Of a stretch of 61,974 nucleotides of DNA, positions 48,627 to 58,726 are shown piece by piece. This DNA is from Azolla pinnata. Taxonomy: Eukaryota; Streptophyta; Polypodiopsida; Salviniales; Salviniaceae. Below the pieces are notes generated by a model that was not told where the DNA came from, made no database searches, and saw only the letters and a list, made by a program, of their open reading frames with translations. Positions within the stretch are counted from its first letter, which is position 1. Each line of letters opens with the position of its first letter. Made by a program: the position numbers and the translations under genes. The stretch covers positions 1-61,974 of the forward strand of contig JBBBWG010025557.1 of NCBI GenBank assembly GCA_037176905.1. Direction: 5' to 3'.

Positions 48627-51588
48627 ATGGCTATGGAGTGGGAGCTCTCCAAGGAGAACGTTCGGCCCCTGAAAGAAGGAAGGAACGTGGAGAAGCTCAA
48701 CGCTCGCCTCCTCAAATCCCGCCTGGACGGTGCCTCCGCCAAATCCAAGCTCTCAGAAGAGCACAGGTTCGTTCCCCGTTCCCATCTACGCATTCATTCA
48801 TTCGTTCGTTCGTTCGTTCGTTGCGTCATCGTCATCCTCAGCTGCTCATGGTATTTCCGTTTCCTTTGCTCGAGGCAAGCTTCTTGATCCCCTTCCCCGC
48901 TGCTTCTCCCGATGCGATCGGTTCTCAAGACCAGAAATTTCGCTGTTCTCTCTCATGCCGTCGTTTCTTCGGAATTAACCGCTTCTCGGTCTGCGTAGTT
49001 CTGTTTCTTCCTATCTTCTTCCCGTCGTGATCCCAAGTTAGACTTGTGCTACAACAGAAATGTCGTTCGTCGCCTTCTACTCTTTCCTTTCAGGAGAACA
49101 TCCATACGCCGTTTCCCCTTCGATTTACCTTCTTGACTTCACTGAAGAAAAACGTTGTTTGCTACGGAATGCTTTCTATCCTTCGGCTTGGGCCCCGCCT
49201 GATCTTCTTTGGTGCTTCCTTTTCTCCCTCATCGCTCTGTAAATTTATTTTTTCTCTTCTTCTGCAGGAAAATGGTGGAAGCCATCGATGCGTATGAAGG
49301 GAATGATCCACTGCAACCATGGCTAGAGTAAGCTATCTTGCTCTTCTAGCTATCAATCACATAATTTACACATTTCGCGGCTCTAATAATTTTAGGGGAA
49401 ATGAAGGAATTCTACCAGAACACAACATGAAAAACCGTGAATAGAAGCGTGTCTAAGCGCAAGATCCCAATTAATTCAGTAGGATTTTCTCCCTCACATA
49501 ATCTAGAGAGTTCAGTACAGGAATTCTGGTGGAAAAGAATTAATTTCGCAAGAAAACAAGAAATTGGTGTGTGTAGTTTTTATAATCTTTAAGGAATTCA
49601 GTAGATATTCTTTTCTCTAAATTTCTTCACATGGCTTTGAGAGCTGATTACACTACGTATGGCAAGAGATTTTGCCAGATGGGTGGGAAATCTTCATTAT
49701 CACAGCATGCTGTTATTATTGATCGGTTCAAAATGCAGGTGCATAAAGTGGGTGAAAGAGGCCTATCCCTCCGGAGGAAGCCAGTCCAGACTCTTGCAAT
49801 TACTTGAGCTCTGTGCCCGCACATTCTGCAAAGATCCACGCTATGCAGATGATAAACGATACTTGAGAGTTTGGATGGATTATGTGAGTCTCCATCTTCT
49901 TTCCACTTGCCAGTAATATGAATCATCCGATGATAAGCTTACTGAAAGCCATTGTGTAATCAATCATCTAACCGATAAGTATAAATTGCATTGGATTTGT
50001 TGACAATAGTTATTCCATCATTCTAATCAACAAATCTTTCTTAATGAAAGATTGTGATTATCGATATCTTGGAAATAACGTGATTACTCTCAATCCTGTT
50101 TCAGGCTGATCGGTGTACCAATCCTCGAGACATATACTCATTCTTGGAGGATAACAACATTGGCCAGAATCATGCACTCTTCTATGAGCACTGCGGGAGG
50201 TATTGGGAGCAACAACAGAAGTTTAACCAAGCTAGATCTATCTTCGAGCTGGGAATTGCAAGGTTTAACACGCCACTCTAGATGCTTTCATTGTGAAGCT
50301 AGGCCATATGTTTTCGTGCTGCAAGTTGATAATGTATTAGTATCGATGTGTTGTCGCATTTTTAAATTTTCTTGAGAAGATTGGGACTGTACCTATTCAT
50401 TCATGCAGAAGAGCAAAGCCTTTGGAATCCCTGAGAACTCAGTATAGTAGGTTTCTGCACCGAGCAGTAGCAGAGAATGCATCAAAAGTAAGCAATTTAT
50501 TAATGAAAAGGCAATAAATTTTTGGCATCATGGGATTGATGTGGAAAATCATAGGATGAGCCACAGTCACAACACGTCGGACCACAACAACAGCAACAAT
50601 CCGGTCGAGCATTTGGGGTTCAAATTGCAGGTATTTGTTGAGTGGAAATCTTTATCAATATATGTAACACATGCATCGTGTTGTCAGTATTGCTCATGCT
50701 TGCTATATGCAGGTCTATCCCGAGGAAACGTGCCTCATGCTGCACCTAAAGTGAGTACTTCCAACTTGAACAGGTATGGTAAATTATGTATTTCAAACAT
50801 AGAACGTGAAATGACTGTGTAAACCTTGACTTAAAGAACCTAATGACTAACAGAATCTATGCTTTTGCTGCAGAAATGCATCTCAACAACAGTTCACAGT
50901 GTTTTCGGATATCCATGGAAGCTTAGATGCTCCCAGTCAACGAAACACCTCTTGCAAATGGACCGGAGAATCTGAAAAGAACAAAGAGAATATCCAGCAG
51001 GCGACAAAGATGAAAGGAGTGAAGGTATGTCATCTTATGCTTTAGATTTGTTTAACCCAAGGATAGTAGAATCTTAGGCCCTTTGGGCTGCTTCAGATAT
51101 ATCTTAACTTCATTTGTCTATCGGAAGATGGCTCACTTGCATTCGTTTTGCTGCACATGCAGATTCCACAAGTGAAGACAGCCATAGATCCTCCTGCCGT
51201 CGAGCTTGAAATATTTAGAGATGATGATGAGTAAGTCTTTACACATTAAAACCTTATCTGAGTAAAAATTTTCAGTGGTGAAGGAAACTCCATTTTTTGT
51301 TTCTTTGTTTCAAAGCAACCACGAGATTGTGGACCTCAAAAAACCAGAAAAGAAGCGAATTCCTGCAAGCCGAGCATTGAGACTTGATGACATCAATTCT
51401 TCGAACAGGTGAGAAACGTTGGTTCTATGACTTGTGGAACATGATTTTTGTTTTCAGCTGAAAGATGTTAGGAAAGCCAAGTAACTGAAAATCGTTTATG
51501 ATGAATTCCTTCTGTTAACAGGGAGGAGGACAAGTTGAAGCAAAATCCCCTTGTTTATTTCGAGGACGACGATTTAAGTTTTCTATAA
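48627..51588 (+). CDS. BUBR1: Spindle-checkpoint protein BUBR1/MAD3, kinase-less
   Basis: Eleven plus-strand exons: 48627-48766, 49268-49327, 49739-49883, 50105-50262, 50409-50487, 50555-50630, 50713-50773, 50874-51024, 51163-51230, 51316-51408 and 51522-51588, giving 365 residues. KEN box 1 is at 9-11 ('LSKENVRPLKEGRN'). The Mad3/BUB1 TPR region runs from about residue 48 to 190, with 'DPLQPWLECIKWVKEAYP', 'RYADDKRYLRVWMDYADRC' and 'YEHCGRYWEQQQKFNQAR'. A second KEN is at 277-279 ('KNKENIQ'). The tail is acidic and ends 'VYFEDDDLSFL' with no kinase domain, as in yeast Mad3 and plant BUBR1. The KEN boxes dock to APC/C-CDC20 and stall anaphase until chromosomes attach. Size fits plant homologues (about 400). 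Exon 7 uses the GT at 50774 rather than the one at 50751, because only that restores phase into exon 8. Confidence 0.92.
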
Positions 51589-52058
51589 AAATGGTCAGGT
51601 CTGAATGGTGCAAGCCCAAGTCTGGTTTGGGTACTGCAAAACTCATGCAGAGAAAGGAAGGCTTTGGTGTAAAAGATGTTAATCACACATCACCCTCATA
51701 CCCAGTTGTTTGTTGTTAACAGCCCAACAAACAGTTCTGCATCCCTTTTTCCATGGATCAGCTTACATTGTGTTGACAAAAACATTCTGGTTCCAGGTTC
51801 TCGAGATTCTTCTTCTATGTGCTACTGTTATCAAAGCGATTAGCGTTTGAGGCAACTAATTAATTACTCTTCACCTACATTCGCTACACTGATCCACAAC
51901 CTCAGTCAGTGTCGCTGCGATCTTCAAGACCACTTATTACAATCTCGTTTAACGAATGAATCACACATGTTTCTTTAGAAAACTTCATCTCCTTGTCTGG
52001 TATCTCATTTTGCATGTCTCAATTTGTTTTGAAGAGATGATAACCTGTTTTCTAGCAA
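51589..52058. other. Short intergenic between convergent BUBR1 and PPR gene 2
   Basis: A 470-bp spacer that must hold both 3' UTRs. No other feature is seen. Confidence 0.6.
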
Positions 52059-55000
52059 TTACTGGGTTTCAACAACGATTTGCTTGCTTGAAACCTCAGT
52101 CCGAGTACTTTCTTCTAGCCAAACTGAACGTTCAAAGGTTTCCCTTGCGAGCTCTATGTTCCCCCATCTCCTACATGCCCATAACATAGCATGCCAAATG
52201 CCGAGATCAGGAAAAAATGGTATGTTTTTGACCATGTGGGTCATTTCAGCTAATCGTCCTGATCTGCCAAGAAGATCAATCATGGCAGTGTGATGCATAA
52301 CAGTGGGAATAATACCATGGTCTTCTTTCATTATATTAAAGTACTTCTCTCCCCACACATGCAGAGAATGATGATTGCATGTTTTCAATATAATTAAAAA
52401 TGTTACACAATCTGGTTTAAAATTCTCACTTATCATCTTATCAAATGTTTGAAACACACTGTGACAATCTCCGAGCTGATCATAACCTGATAGCAATGCA
52501 TTCCATGAGCCTGCATCACGAATATAAAGCTTGTCAAATACTTCTTTTGCTGCTTCGATGGACCCACATTTGGCATACATATCAATTAAATTATTCCCAA
52601 TAACTACGTCCTTTTCAGGAAAACCCATTTTAATGGTCTCCATGTGCAAGCTCTGCCCTTGGGTATTTGCGCCTAAATTGCCACAAGCTTTCAAGGCTAA
52701 GGCAAAGGTGATGATATCTGGACAGATATGCATTCGCTGCATTCTTTCCATACAATCTAATGCTGCTTTGTTGCCATCATGCTGGACATATCCAGAAATC
52801 AGAGCATTCCAAGAGGCTGCATCGCGAGAATGGAGTTTTTCAAGGACTAGCTGTGCCTCCTCAGGCATTCCATGTTTTGCATACATATCCAGGAGAGCAC
52901 CCCCTACAAGAGCATCATTTTCCCAAATCCCATATTGAATAATTTTGGAATGAATCTCTTGCCCACTGCCTATGGCACCTATGCTTGTGCATGCCCCCAG
53001 AGTGCAAACAAGTGTGATATCATCCGGGATACAATGTTGTTCTTGCATATGCTGAAAAGAAACAAGTGCTTTCTGACCATACCCATTCTCAGCATAAGAT
53101 GTGATCAACGAATTCCATGTCACCGTGTTATGAATTCGAAGCTTGTCAAACACTTCTTGCGCTAGAGTAACTAAGTGGCACTTGGCATACATATCAAGTA
53201 GAGAGTTTCCTATAGTAATGTCCATATCCAATAACCCTTTTCTTGCAACCTCAGAATGCATTTCTTTTCCCAATCCTTCAGCAGCTATGGCGCCACAAGC
53301 TTTTAAGGCACATACAAAAGTAACGCAGTCAGGAAATATACCTTCATGCTGCATTTGTTCAAAGCAATACAACGCTCTGTCAGCATGTCCGTGTTCAGTA
53401 TATCCCGATATCAACGTATTCCATGTGATAATAGAATGGATAGGAAGCCTATCAAATACAATTTGTGCAGTATTAACTAGTCCACAATTGGCATACATAT
53501 CGACCACAGAATTACCAACAGTGATATCCATTTCTACCAATCCTATTTTCTCAATCTCTGCATGCATCTTGTGGCCTTCCTCTCTCAAGCCAACACAGCC
53601 ACATGAACTCAAAATGCAGATAAATGTGCACGAGTCTGGCATAATGCCTTTATCCTGCATTTGAACAAAACACGAGAACGTTTCATTCGAACACCCATGG
53701 TCAGAATAGCCTGCCATCAATGTATTCCATGTGATTACATCTTTCACTGGAAGCTTATCAAACACTGCTTGTGCTTTCTCAAGCATGCCACATTTCACAA
53801 ACATATCCACAGCAGCATTGCCTACATGTACATCAGAACTTAAAATATCAATTCGTTCTATATCGGACCAAATTTTAATACCTCTGGCGGTGTCACTCAT
53901 ATGACCACAAGCCTTCAAGCTGTAGACGTATGTTAGAGTATCAGCAGAGACATTCTCGAGTCGCATTCGACCAAAAAGTTCAAGCGCCTGTTCGCACCAA
54001 CCTTGTTCTGTATATCCCATCATCAATATATTCCATGACACGGTATCCCTACATGCAAGCTCTTCAAATACTTTCTGTGCACTGCTGAGCTCTCTGCATT
54101 TCACATACATGTCGATCAGTGAATTTCCAAGAAGGATATCTCCTTCTAACACAAAACCCTTTCTTACCAAGTCCTTGTGTAGTTCTCGTCCCTTTTCTAG
54201 AGCACCTACAATGCCACAAGCTTTCAATGAACATATAAAAGTGATTGTATTAGGGGAAATACCCTTGTCTTGCATCCTTTTGAAAGTTTCCAAAGCTTCT
54301 TCCCCGAAGGCATTGTCTGCATATCCAGATATCAGAGCAGTCCATGTAAATACATTTCGAACAGGTAACGCATCAAACACCATGTTTGCTTTTACAACAC
54401 TACCACATTTTGCATACATGTCAACCAACGAAGTTCCAATCAAATTATCATTCTCAAACATATCTTCTTTTCCAATCCGGGCATGCATGTAACTGCCTTT
54501 AACAACGTCTTTGCTTATTCCACATGCCTTCAACCCACAAATATATGTGACATTAGTAGGCAAAATGCTCTCAATTTGCATCCGCTGAAAACAACCGATA
54601 CCTTCCGATCCCCGATCATGCTCCACAAAGCCGCTTACCAGGGAATTCCACGACACAACATCTTTCCATGCGATGCTGCCGAACACTTGTTCTGCCTGGA
54701 GAAACGAGCCACATTTTGCATACATGTTGACCACGGCTGAGGCAACGAAGGGGTCCTTCTCAATCAGACCAGATTCGGATATGGAAGCTTGTATTTCACG
54801 GCCTCTTCGGAGATCCCGCAAGGATGTGCATGCCTTGAGGAGGGCCACAAAGGTCGGCCCAGGAGTATGTCCGGGAGGATGAAGCTCACGAGCTTGGTGA
54901 TATAGAGTAAGGGCAAGCTCCATGTTCCCACGCTTGACATATTCACAAATGAGAGAGGACCAAGAAGGGGCCAGTGGAGGCCCCTTGATCTCCATGGGGT

Positions 55001-55103
55001 CCTCATCTGCAGGAAGAAAATCTTCACGGCTTTTACAGAGAAACGGAGGCAGTGGGCGAGGGATATGGAGTGCCGATACCCTGCTCAAGTCAAATGGCGT
55101 CAC
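52059..55103 (-). CDS. PLS-class pentatricopeptide repeat protein 2 (1014 residues), no DYW domain
   Basis: A single intronless frame of 1014 residues. After an N-terminal segment of about 45 residues it is an almost perfectly regular array of about nine P-L-S triplets of roughly 101 residues. The L-motif helices read 'SAVVNMYAKCG', 'TSLVDMYAKCG', 'NSLIDMYVKCR' and so on, eight in clear form. The linking helices read like 'FVCALKACGAI' and 'ITWNTLISGYTEHG'. The C-terminus has the E1-like region 'DLGIWHAMLWACRRWGNIELA' and stops about 30 residues later, with no E2 or DYW domain. Likely role: binding a specific organellar transcript, with any editing activity supplied in trans. The regularity suggests growth by internal duplication. 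The start is preceded by telomere-like repeats. Confidence 0.92.
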   Translation of the reverse strand: MTPFDLSRVSALHIPRPLPPFLCKSREDFLPADEDPMEIKGPPLAPSWSSLICEYVKRGNMELALTLYHQARELHPPGHTPGPTFVALLKACTSLRDLRRGREIQASISESGLIEKDPFVASAVVNMYAKCGSFLQAEQVFGSIAWKDVVSWNSLVSGFVEHDRGSEGIGCFQRMQIESILPTNVTYICGLKACGISKDVVKGSYMHARIGKEDMFENDNLIGTSLVDMYAKCGSVVKANMVFDALPVRNVFTWTALISGYADNAFGEEALETFKRMQDKGISPNTITFICSLKACGIVGALEKGRELHKDLVRKGFVLEGDILLGNSLIDMYVKCRELSSAQKVFEELACRDTVSWNILMMGYTEQGWCEQALELFGRMRLENVSADTLTYVYSLKACGHMSDTARGIKIWSDIERIDILSSDVHVGNAAVDMFVKCGMLEKAQAVFDKLPVKDVITWNTLMAGYSDHGCSNETFSCFVQMQDKGIMPDSCTFICILSSCGCVGLREEGHKMHAEIEKIGLVEMDITVGNSVVDMYANCGLVNTAQIVFDRLPIHSIITWNTLISGYTEHGHADRALYCFEQMQHEGIFPDCVTFVCALKACGAIAAEGLGKEMHSEVARKGLLDMDITIGNSLLDMYAKCHLVTLAQEVFDKLRIHNTVTWNSLITSYAENGYGQKALVSFQHMQEQHCIPDDITLVCTLGACTSIGAIGSGQEIHSKIIQYGIWENDALVGGALLDMYAKHGMPEEAQLVLEKLHSRDAASWNALISGYVQHDGNKAALDCMERMQRMHICPDIITFALALKACGNLGANTQGQSLHMETIKMGFPEKDVVIGNNLIDMYAKCGSIEAAKEVFDKLYIRDAGSWNALLSGYDQLGDCHSVFQTFDKMISENFKPDCVTFLIILKTCNHHSLHVWGEKYFNIMKEDHGIIPTVMHHTAMIDLLGRSGRLAEMTHMVKNIPFFPDLGIWHAMLWACRRWGNIELARETFERSVWLEESTRTEVSSKQIVVETQ

Positions 55104-55144
55104 TGTATTTGCTCTACCATATCAACATGCACATGTTCATCTTT

Positions 55145-55288
55145 GCTTTAGGGTTTAGGGTTAGGGTTTAGGCTTATGCTTAGGCTTAGCGTTTGGGTTT
55201 AGGGTTTAGGGTTAGGGTTTAGGCTTATGCTTAGGCTTAGCGTTTGGGTTCAGGGTTAGGGTTAGGGTTAGGATTAGGGTTAGGGTTG
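55145..55288. repeat. Telomere-like TTTAGGG/TTAGGG repeats with a 51-bp duplication, 5' of PPR gene 2
   Basis: TTTAGGG and TTAGGG units are mixed with GGCTTATGCTTAGGCTTAGC. A 51-bp block is present twice in tandem (the CTTATGC marker is at 55173 and 55224). On the strand of PPR gene 2 it reads AAACCCTAA, the telo-box motif of plant ribosomal and translation gene promoters, starting about 40 bp upstream of the ATG. Confidence 0.9.
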
Positions 55289-55924
55289 TCGAGGAATAAT
55301 CCTTGGAAGAAAGGATCAAGCAAAGAACAGAAACCAATAACATTCGGATGCCTGTCTGTAAGCGCATCTGTCACGACACTCTTCCTTCCTGTATCTATTC
55401 AAGACGCGATGCCAACGTGTTGAAAAGCCCAACGACGCTCGTTCAGAGAGAGAGGCTCGAGCCAGAGCTGGGACATCCCAATTCACCCGGTGATGGGATC
55501 TACCGAGCAACGGAACCTGTCTCATGCATGAGCAGCCGCGTTTCGATTCTCGTACAAACACACAATGCCGGCCAGCTCGGGCTTGAGATTGCAATGCGAA
55601 ACGAAGTCAGTCATGCTAGTATTTCGCCGATGCATGCTGATTCTATCCTATCGGGGGCAAGAAACAAAGAGTCCATGGCATGGGCAGGTGCCCAATTAGG
55701 GTTTGGATGAGTGGGGTTGTGGGCATTGGGATCTTGCTTTGATGATCATCCTGTCTTTCTTTCTTTCTTGAGAGAGCTGGGAGAGGGAAGGGTGGTTTTC
55801 TTTTTTTCACTAGGGAATGGGAGAGTGGCTTTTGGAATTCTGATGATGGAGGTGGCGCCTCTTGAGCTCCTCCTCCTCCTCCTCCTCCTCCTCCTCTTCT
55901 ACTCAAGGCAGGGCTTGAGAGCAT

Positions 55925-55950
55925 ATATATATATAGATATAGATATAGAT
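55925..55950 (+). promoter_or_regulatory. Possible TATA region of the fasciclin-like gene
   Basis: A TATATATATAGATATAGATA run lies about 135-160 bp upstream of the start codon on the gene's strand. The spacing suits a plant core promoter with a short leader, but it is also simple-sequence DNA. Confidence 0.4.
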
Positions 55951-56070
55951 ATCTACATAGAAGACAGTACAGATCAGCCAAACAACAGCTAACAACAGCA
56001 GCGCCACTAGCTTGGGAGTTGGCGTTGGAGTTTTTGGAGTTTGCATTGGATTTGAGTAAAGGAGTTTGGA

Positions 56071-57327
56071 GTGTTGGGGTTTGGCATGGAATCAGCAGCG
56101 ATGCCCATGAAGATGGCGGCGCTGGCGATGGTGATGGTGCTGCTGCTGATGGGCGCAGCGGCGGCGAAGAACAGGATCGAGGACGGGCTGCCGCAGTCGG
56201 CGGCGGAGATGGTGGCGCAAGCGCTTCAGAGACACGGCTATGGCAACGCCATGAAGCAGCAGCAGCAGCACCACACCTTCTTCATCGCCTCCCTGCTCAT
56301 GCCCTATCTCGGGCCCTTGGCTATGGCGCCCACCACTCTCCTCTTCCCCACCGATGCTTCCCTCCTCAGGCAGCTGCCCGCGATGACGATGATGCTCACT
56401 CCGCCAAGAAGCAGCAACAACAAGAGCAGCAGCATCGACAACAAGAGCCCATCACCATCATCATCTTCTTCTTCTTCTTCATCCTCCTCCATGAGCAGCT
56501 TATCAATGCTGCGAGATGCGGCCGCTGGTTCCAGCATGAGCAGCAGCAGCTCCTCCTTTGCGCCGCTCGCCAAGCTCCACATGCTCACCGCCAACCTCTC
56601 GTTCGCGGGCCTCCGCGTCCTCCCCAACAGCACCTTCCTCCCCACGCTCCTCTTCCGTCGCAGCGAGAATGCCAACGGGGGAGCTGACCATGCTGATGAT
56701 GAATCTGATCATGCTGGTGATGAATCTGATGGTGATGAATCTGATGGTGATGAATCTGGTGGTGATGAATCTGATGGGCAGAAGACGTCGATGATGATCC
56801 GGCGCGAATACGTCCGCATCACCACCGATGCGATCGGCCAGCATGTGTTCGTCGACGGCTCGCGCATCGTCAGCCCCGACCTCTGCCCCCCGTCGCTTTC
56901 GCACCTGCTCACCTGCCATGGCCTCGACCACCCGCTCGCGCTCCTCGACGAGCACGAAGATGATCAATCTGTTGGCAACAACACCCGCCATGGCAGCGGT
57001 GCTCGAGCTCCTCCTCCTTCTCCTTCTCCTTCTCCTTCTCCTTCTTCTTCTTCTTCTTCTTCTTCTTCTTCTTCTTCTTCTTCTGCTCATTCCCCAGCTG
57101 CTCATCAGAGCTACCGCGCCAACAGCAACAACATAACCAACCACCGCGAGCTTCCGCGTGCCACCATCTCCGCAGCTTCGGCCCCCGATCTTCTTCACAA
57201 CAACTCCTCTGCCAGCGCTGCTCCGACGTCTGCCGCTGCTTCCGCTGCCATGGCTACCTGCAGGCTTGCTGGCTTCACCATCTCCACACCTCTCTTCTTC
57301 CTCCTCCTCCTCCTCCTCCTTGCTTAA
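56071..57327 (+). CDS. FLA: Fasciclin-like arabinogalactan-type protein (single FAS1 domain)
   Basis: A single-exon frame of 418 residues from the first ATG; the ATG at 56086 has the better context and would give 413. An N-terminal signal peptide (Met/Ala/Val/Leu run to about residue 32) precedes one FAS1 domain. The FAS1 blocks are 'TTLLFPTDASLL' and, after a Ser/Asn-rich insert, 'LAKLHMLTANLSFAGLRVLP' with 'NSTFLPTLL'. A GATGGTGATGAATCT minisatellite encodes an acidic DESDG repeat inside the domain. The C-terminal half is Pro/Ser-rich with a pure Ser run encoded by TTC-register repeats, then a hydrophobic Phe/Leu tail typical of a GPI signal. FLAs are cell-surface glycoproteins in adhesion and wall formation. 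The FAS1 domain is interrupted by low-complexity insertions, so it is a diverged member. Confidence 0.75.
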   Translation: MLGFGMESAAMPMKMAALAMVMVLLLMGAAAAKNRIEDGLPQSAAEMVAQALQRHGYGNAMKQQQQHHTFFIASLLMPYLGPLAMAPTTLLFPTDASLLRQLPAMTMMLTPPRSSNNKSSSIDNKSPSPSSSSSSSSSSSMSSLSMLRDAAAGSSMSSSSSSFAPLAKLHMLTANLSFAGLRVLPNSTFLPTLLFRRSENANGGADHADDESDHAGDESDGDESDGDESGGDESDGQKTSMMIRREYVRITTDAIGQHVFVDGSRIVSPDLCPPSLSHLLTCHGLDHPLALLDEHEDDQSVGNNTRHGSGARAPPPSPSPSPSPSSSSSSSSSSSSSSAHSPAAHQSYRANSNNITNHRELPRATISAASAPDLLHNNSSASAAPTSAAASAAMATCRLAGFTISTPLFFLLLLLLLA

Positions 57328-58726
57328 CTCACACTCTTTCTCTCTGGCTCAGCCTAGCTGCAGCAAAAACTTCCAAGCTTTGCCATATCCTCCTCCTCCT
57401 CCTCCTCCTCCTCCATCATCACCAGATTCATCATCATCATCATCACCATCATCATCATCCTGATCACCCCCCATATGAATCCATCAGCTCTCCTACCAAC
57501 CCACACACGCATTTTGGAGCTCCATACATACCCCATCACATTCCAACATGTCCCTGCCTTTTGCTTTTTCCCTTCACCATTGCTTGAGTAGTAGAGTAGC
57601 GCTCCCGGCCACACACAAGAATTTGATGCGCATACACGCAGAGACATGTATCTTTCTCTTTGGCTTTTCTAATGATAAACAGCCAGCTGTTGGGCATTCA
57701 ATTTGTCTGCACTCTATATTTACAGATCCAACTTTTGTTGCTACGACGCCATGGGAATAAAATCGAGCCAACTCTGTCGATCAATCTTTTACATGGTTCC
57801 TCAACCTGACTTTAGAATCGCCATAGTACACATATCCAAGTGATACATGAAACCTATTTCGCCTTTTGCAACTGAGCAATGTTTGCTGAAACTTGGGATT
57901 TCTCACATTTAACCAACCAAGCACGATTCTTCCCCGAGTGTTTCAAGCAACAAAGCCCATGCTAAGAGACACGTAAGACTAGCAATAACTTCCTCCATCT
58001 TCTGCACTGCCTCGTGATCCATCCATCAATCAGGCTTTGAAGTTCCAAGATGTTAAGGACACTTTGTGCAATCTAATGGTTACACGAACAGTTAGATTCC
58101 GCAAAGCATGATCTGCTATCATCTGTGAGACACAATCGGACTTCCAGAACGGTTCAATTCTTTGATGAACAGGCAAACAATGTGCTCCTCTTAAACCCTT
58201 TCTCCCAAAAAAGAAATGTTCAATCAGCTACCAAGGCACAATCTTCATGGATCGAGTGGGCACTCTTCTCTTTGTGGACTAATCTCATCTGTGTAGGTTC
58301 AAGAGTGTTGTTAAGCTGGCATTCAAGCTTTTGTGGGCTAATCCATCACGAAAGAATGACCCAATTCTTCACACTGATCCCTCAATCATCACTTCCTTAA
58401 GAAACCTCAAAGGGCAAAAGCATCAAGGGGTTTTCCACTTTAGCTCAACTATGCAATGAGAAGCAATCCGTTGATTAATCTGATCACTCTCGAAACCCTA
58501 CACACATATCGGCGCGTAAGAGTCCACGTACTAACATCATCTCAGCTCAGCTGGCTCACGAATATGTAGATTATGACTGATCATTGGTATAACATCCATC
58601 CATAAATTGAAACTCTCGTACAAAACTACAAAAACAGCTCGCATGTGTGTAGTACCAGAACCTAAGAGGGATGACTGATACCATGTGGTTCAGCCAATGA
58701 GTCAGTCAGACAGTCAGTCAGTCAAG
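57328..58726. other. Intergenic between fasciclin-like and NHL genes (convergent 3' ends)
   Basis: The left end carries CTC/CATCAT microsatellites (57380-57465) in the 3' flank of the fasciclin-like gene. The right end holds the 3' UTR of the NHL gene, with GTCA repeats at 58701-58733 that overlap its stop codon. No other gene is recognised. Confidence 0.6.

Larger units (their letters stand above)
55104..56085. other. Shared 5' flank of PPR gene 2 (minus) and fasciclin-like gene (plus)
   Basis: Contains the telomere-like tract at 55145-55288, a CTC microsatellite at about 55868-55898 and a TATA-rich run (TATATATATAGATATAGATA) at about 55925-55950, about 140 bp upstream of the fasciclin-like start. 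No other gene is seen. Confidence 0.65.

Noticed and set aside
52059-55103. Regularly spaced similar segments considered as a CRISPR-like or satellite array
   Set aside because: The repeats are diverged at DNA level, about 300 bp apart and all in one open frame with PPR helices, so they are protein repeats.
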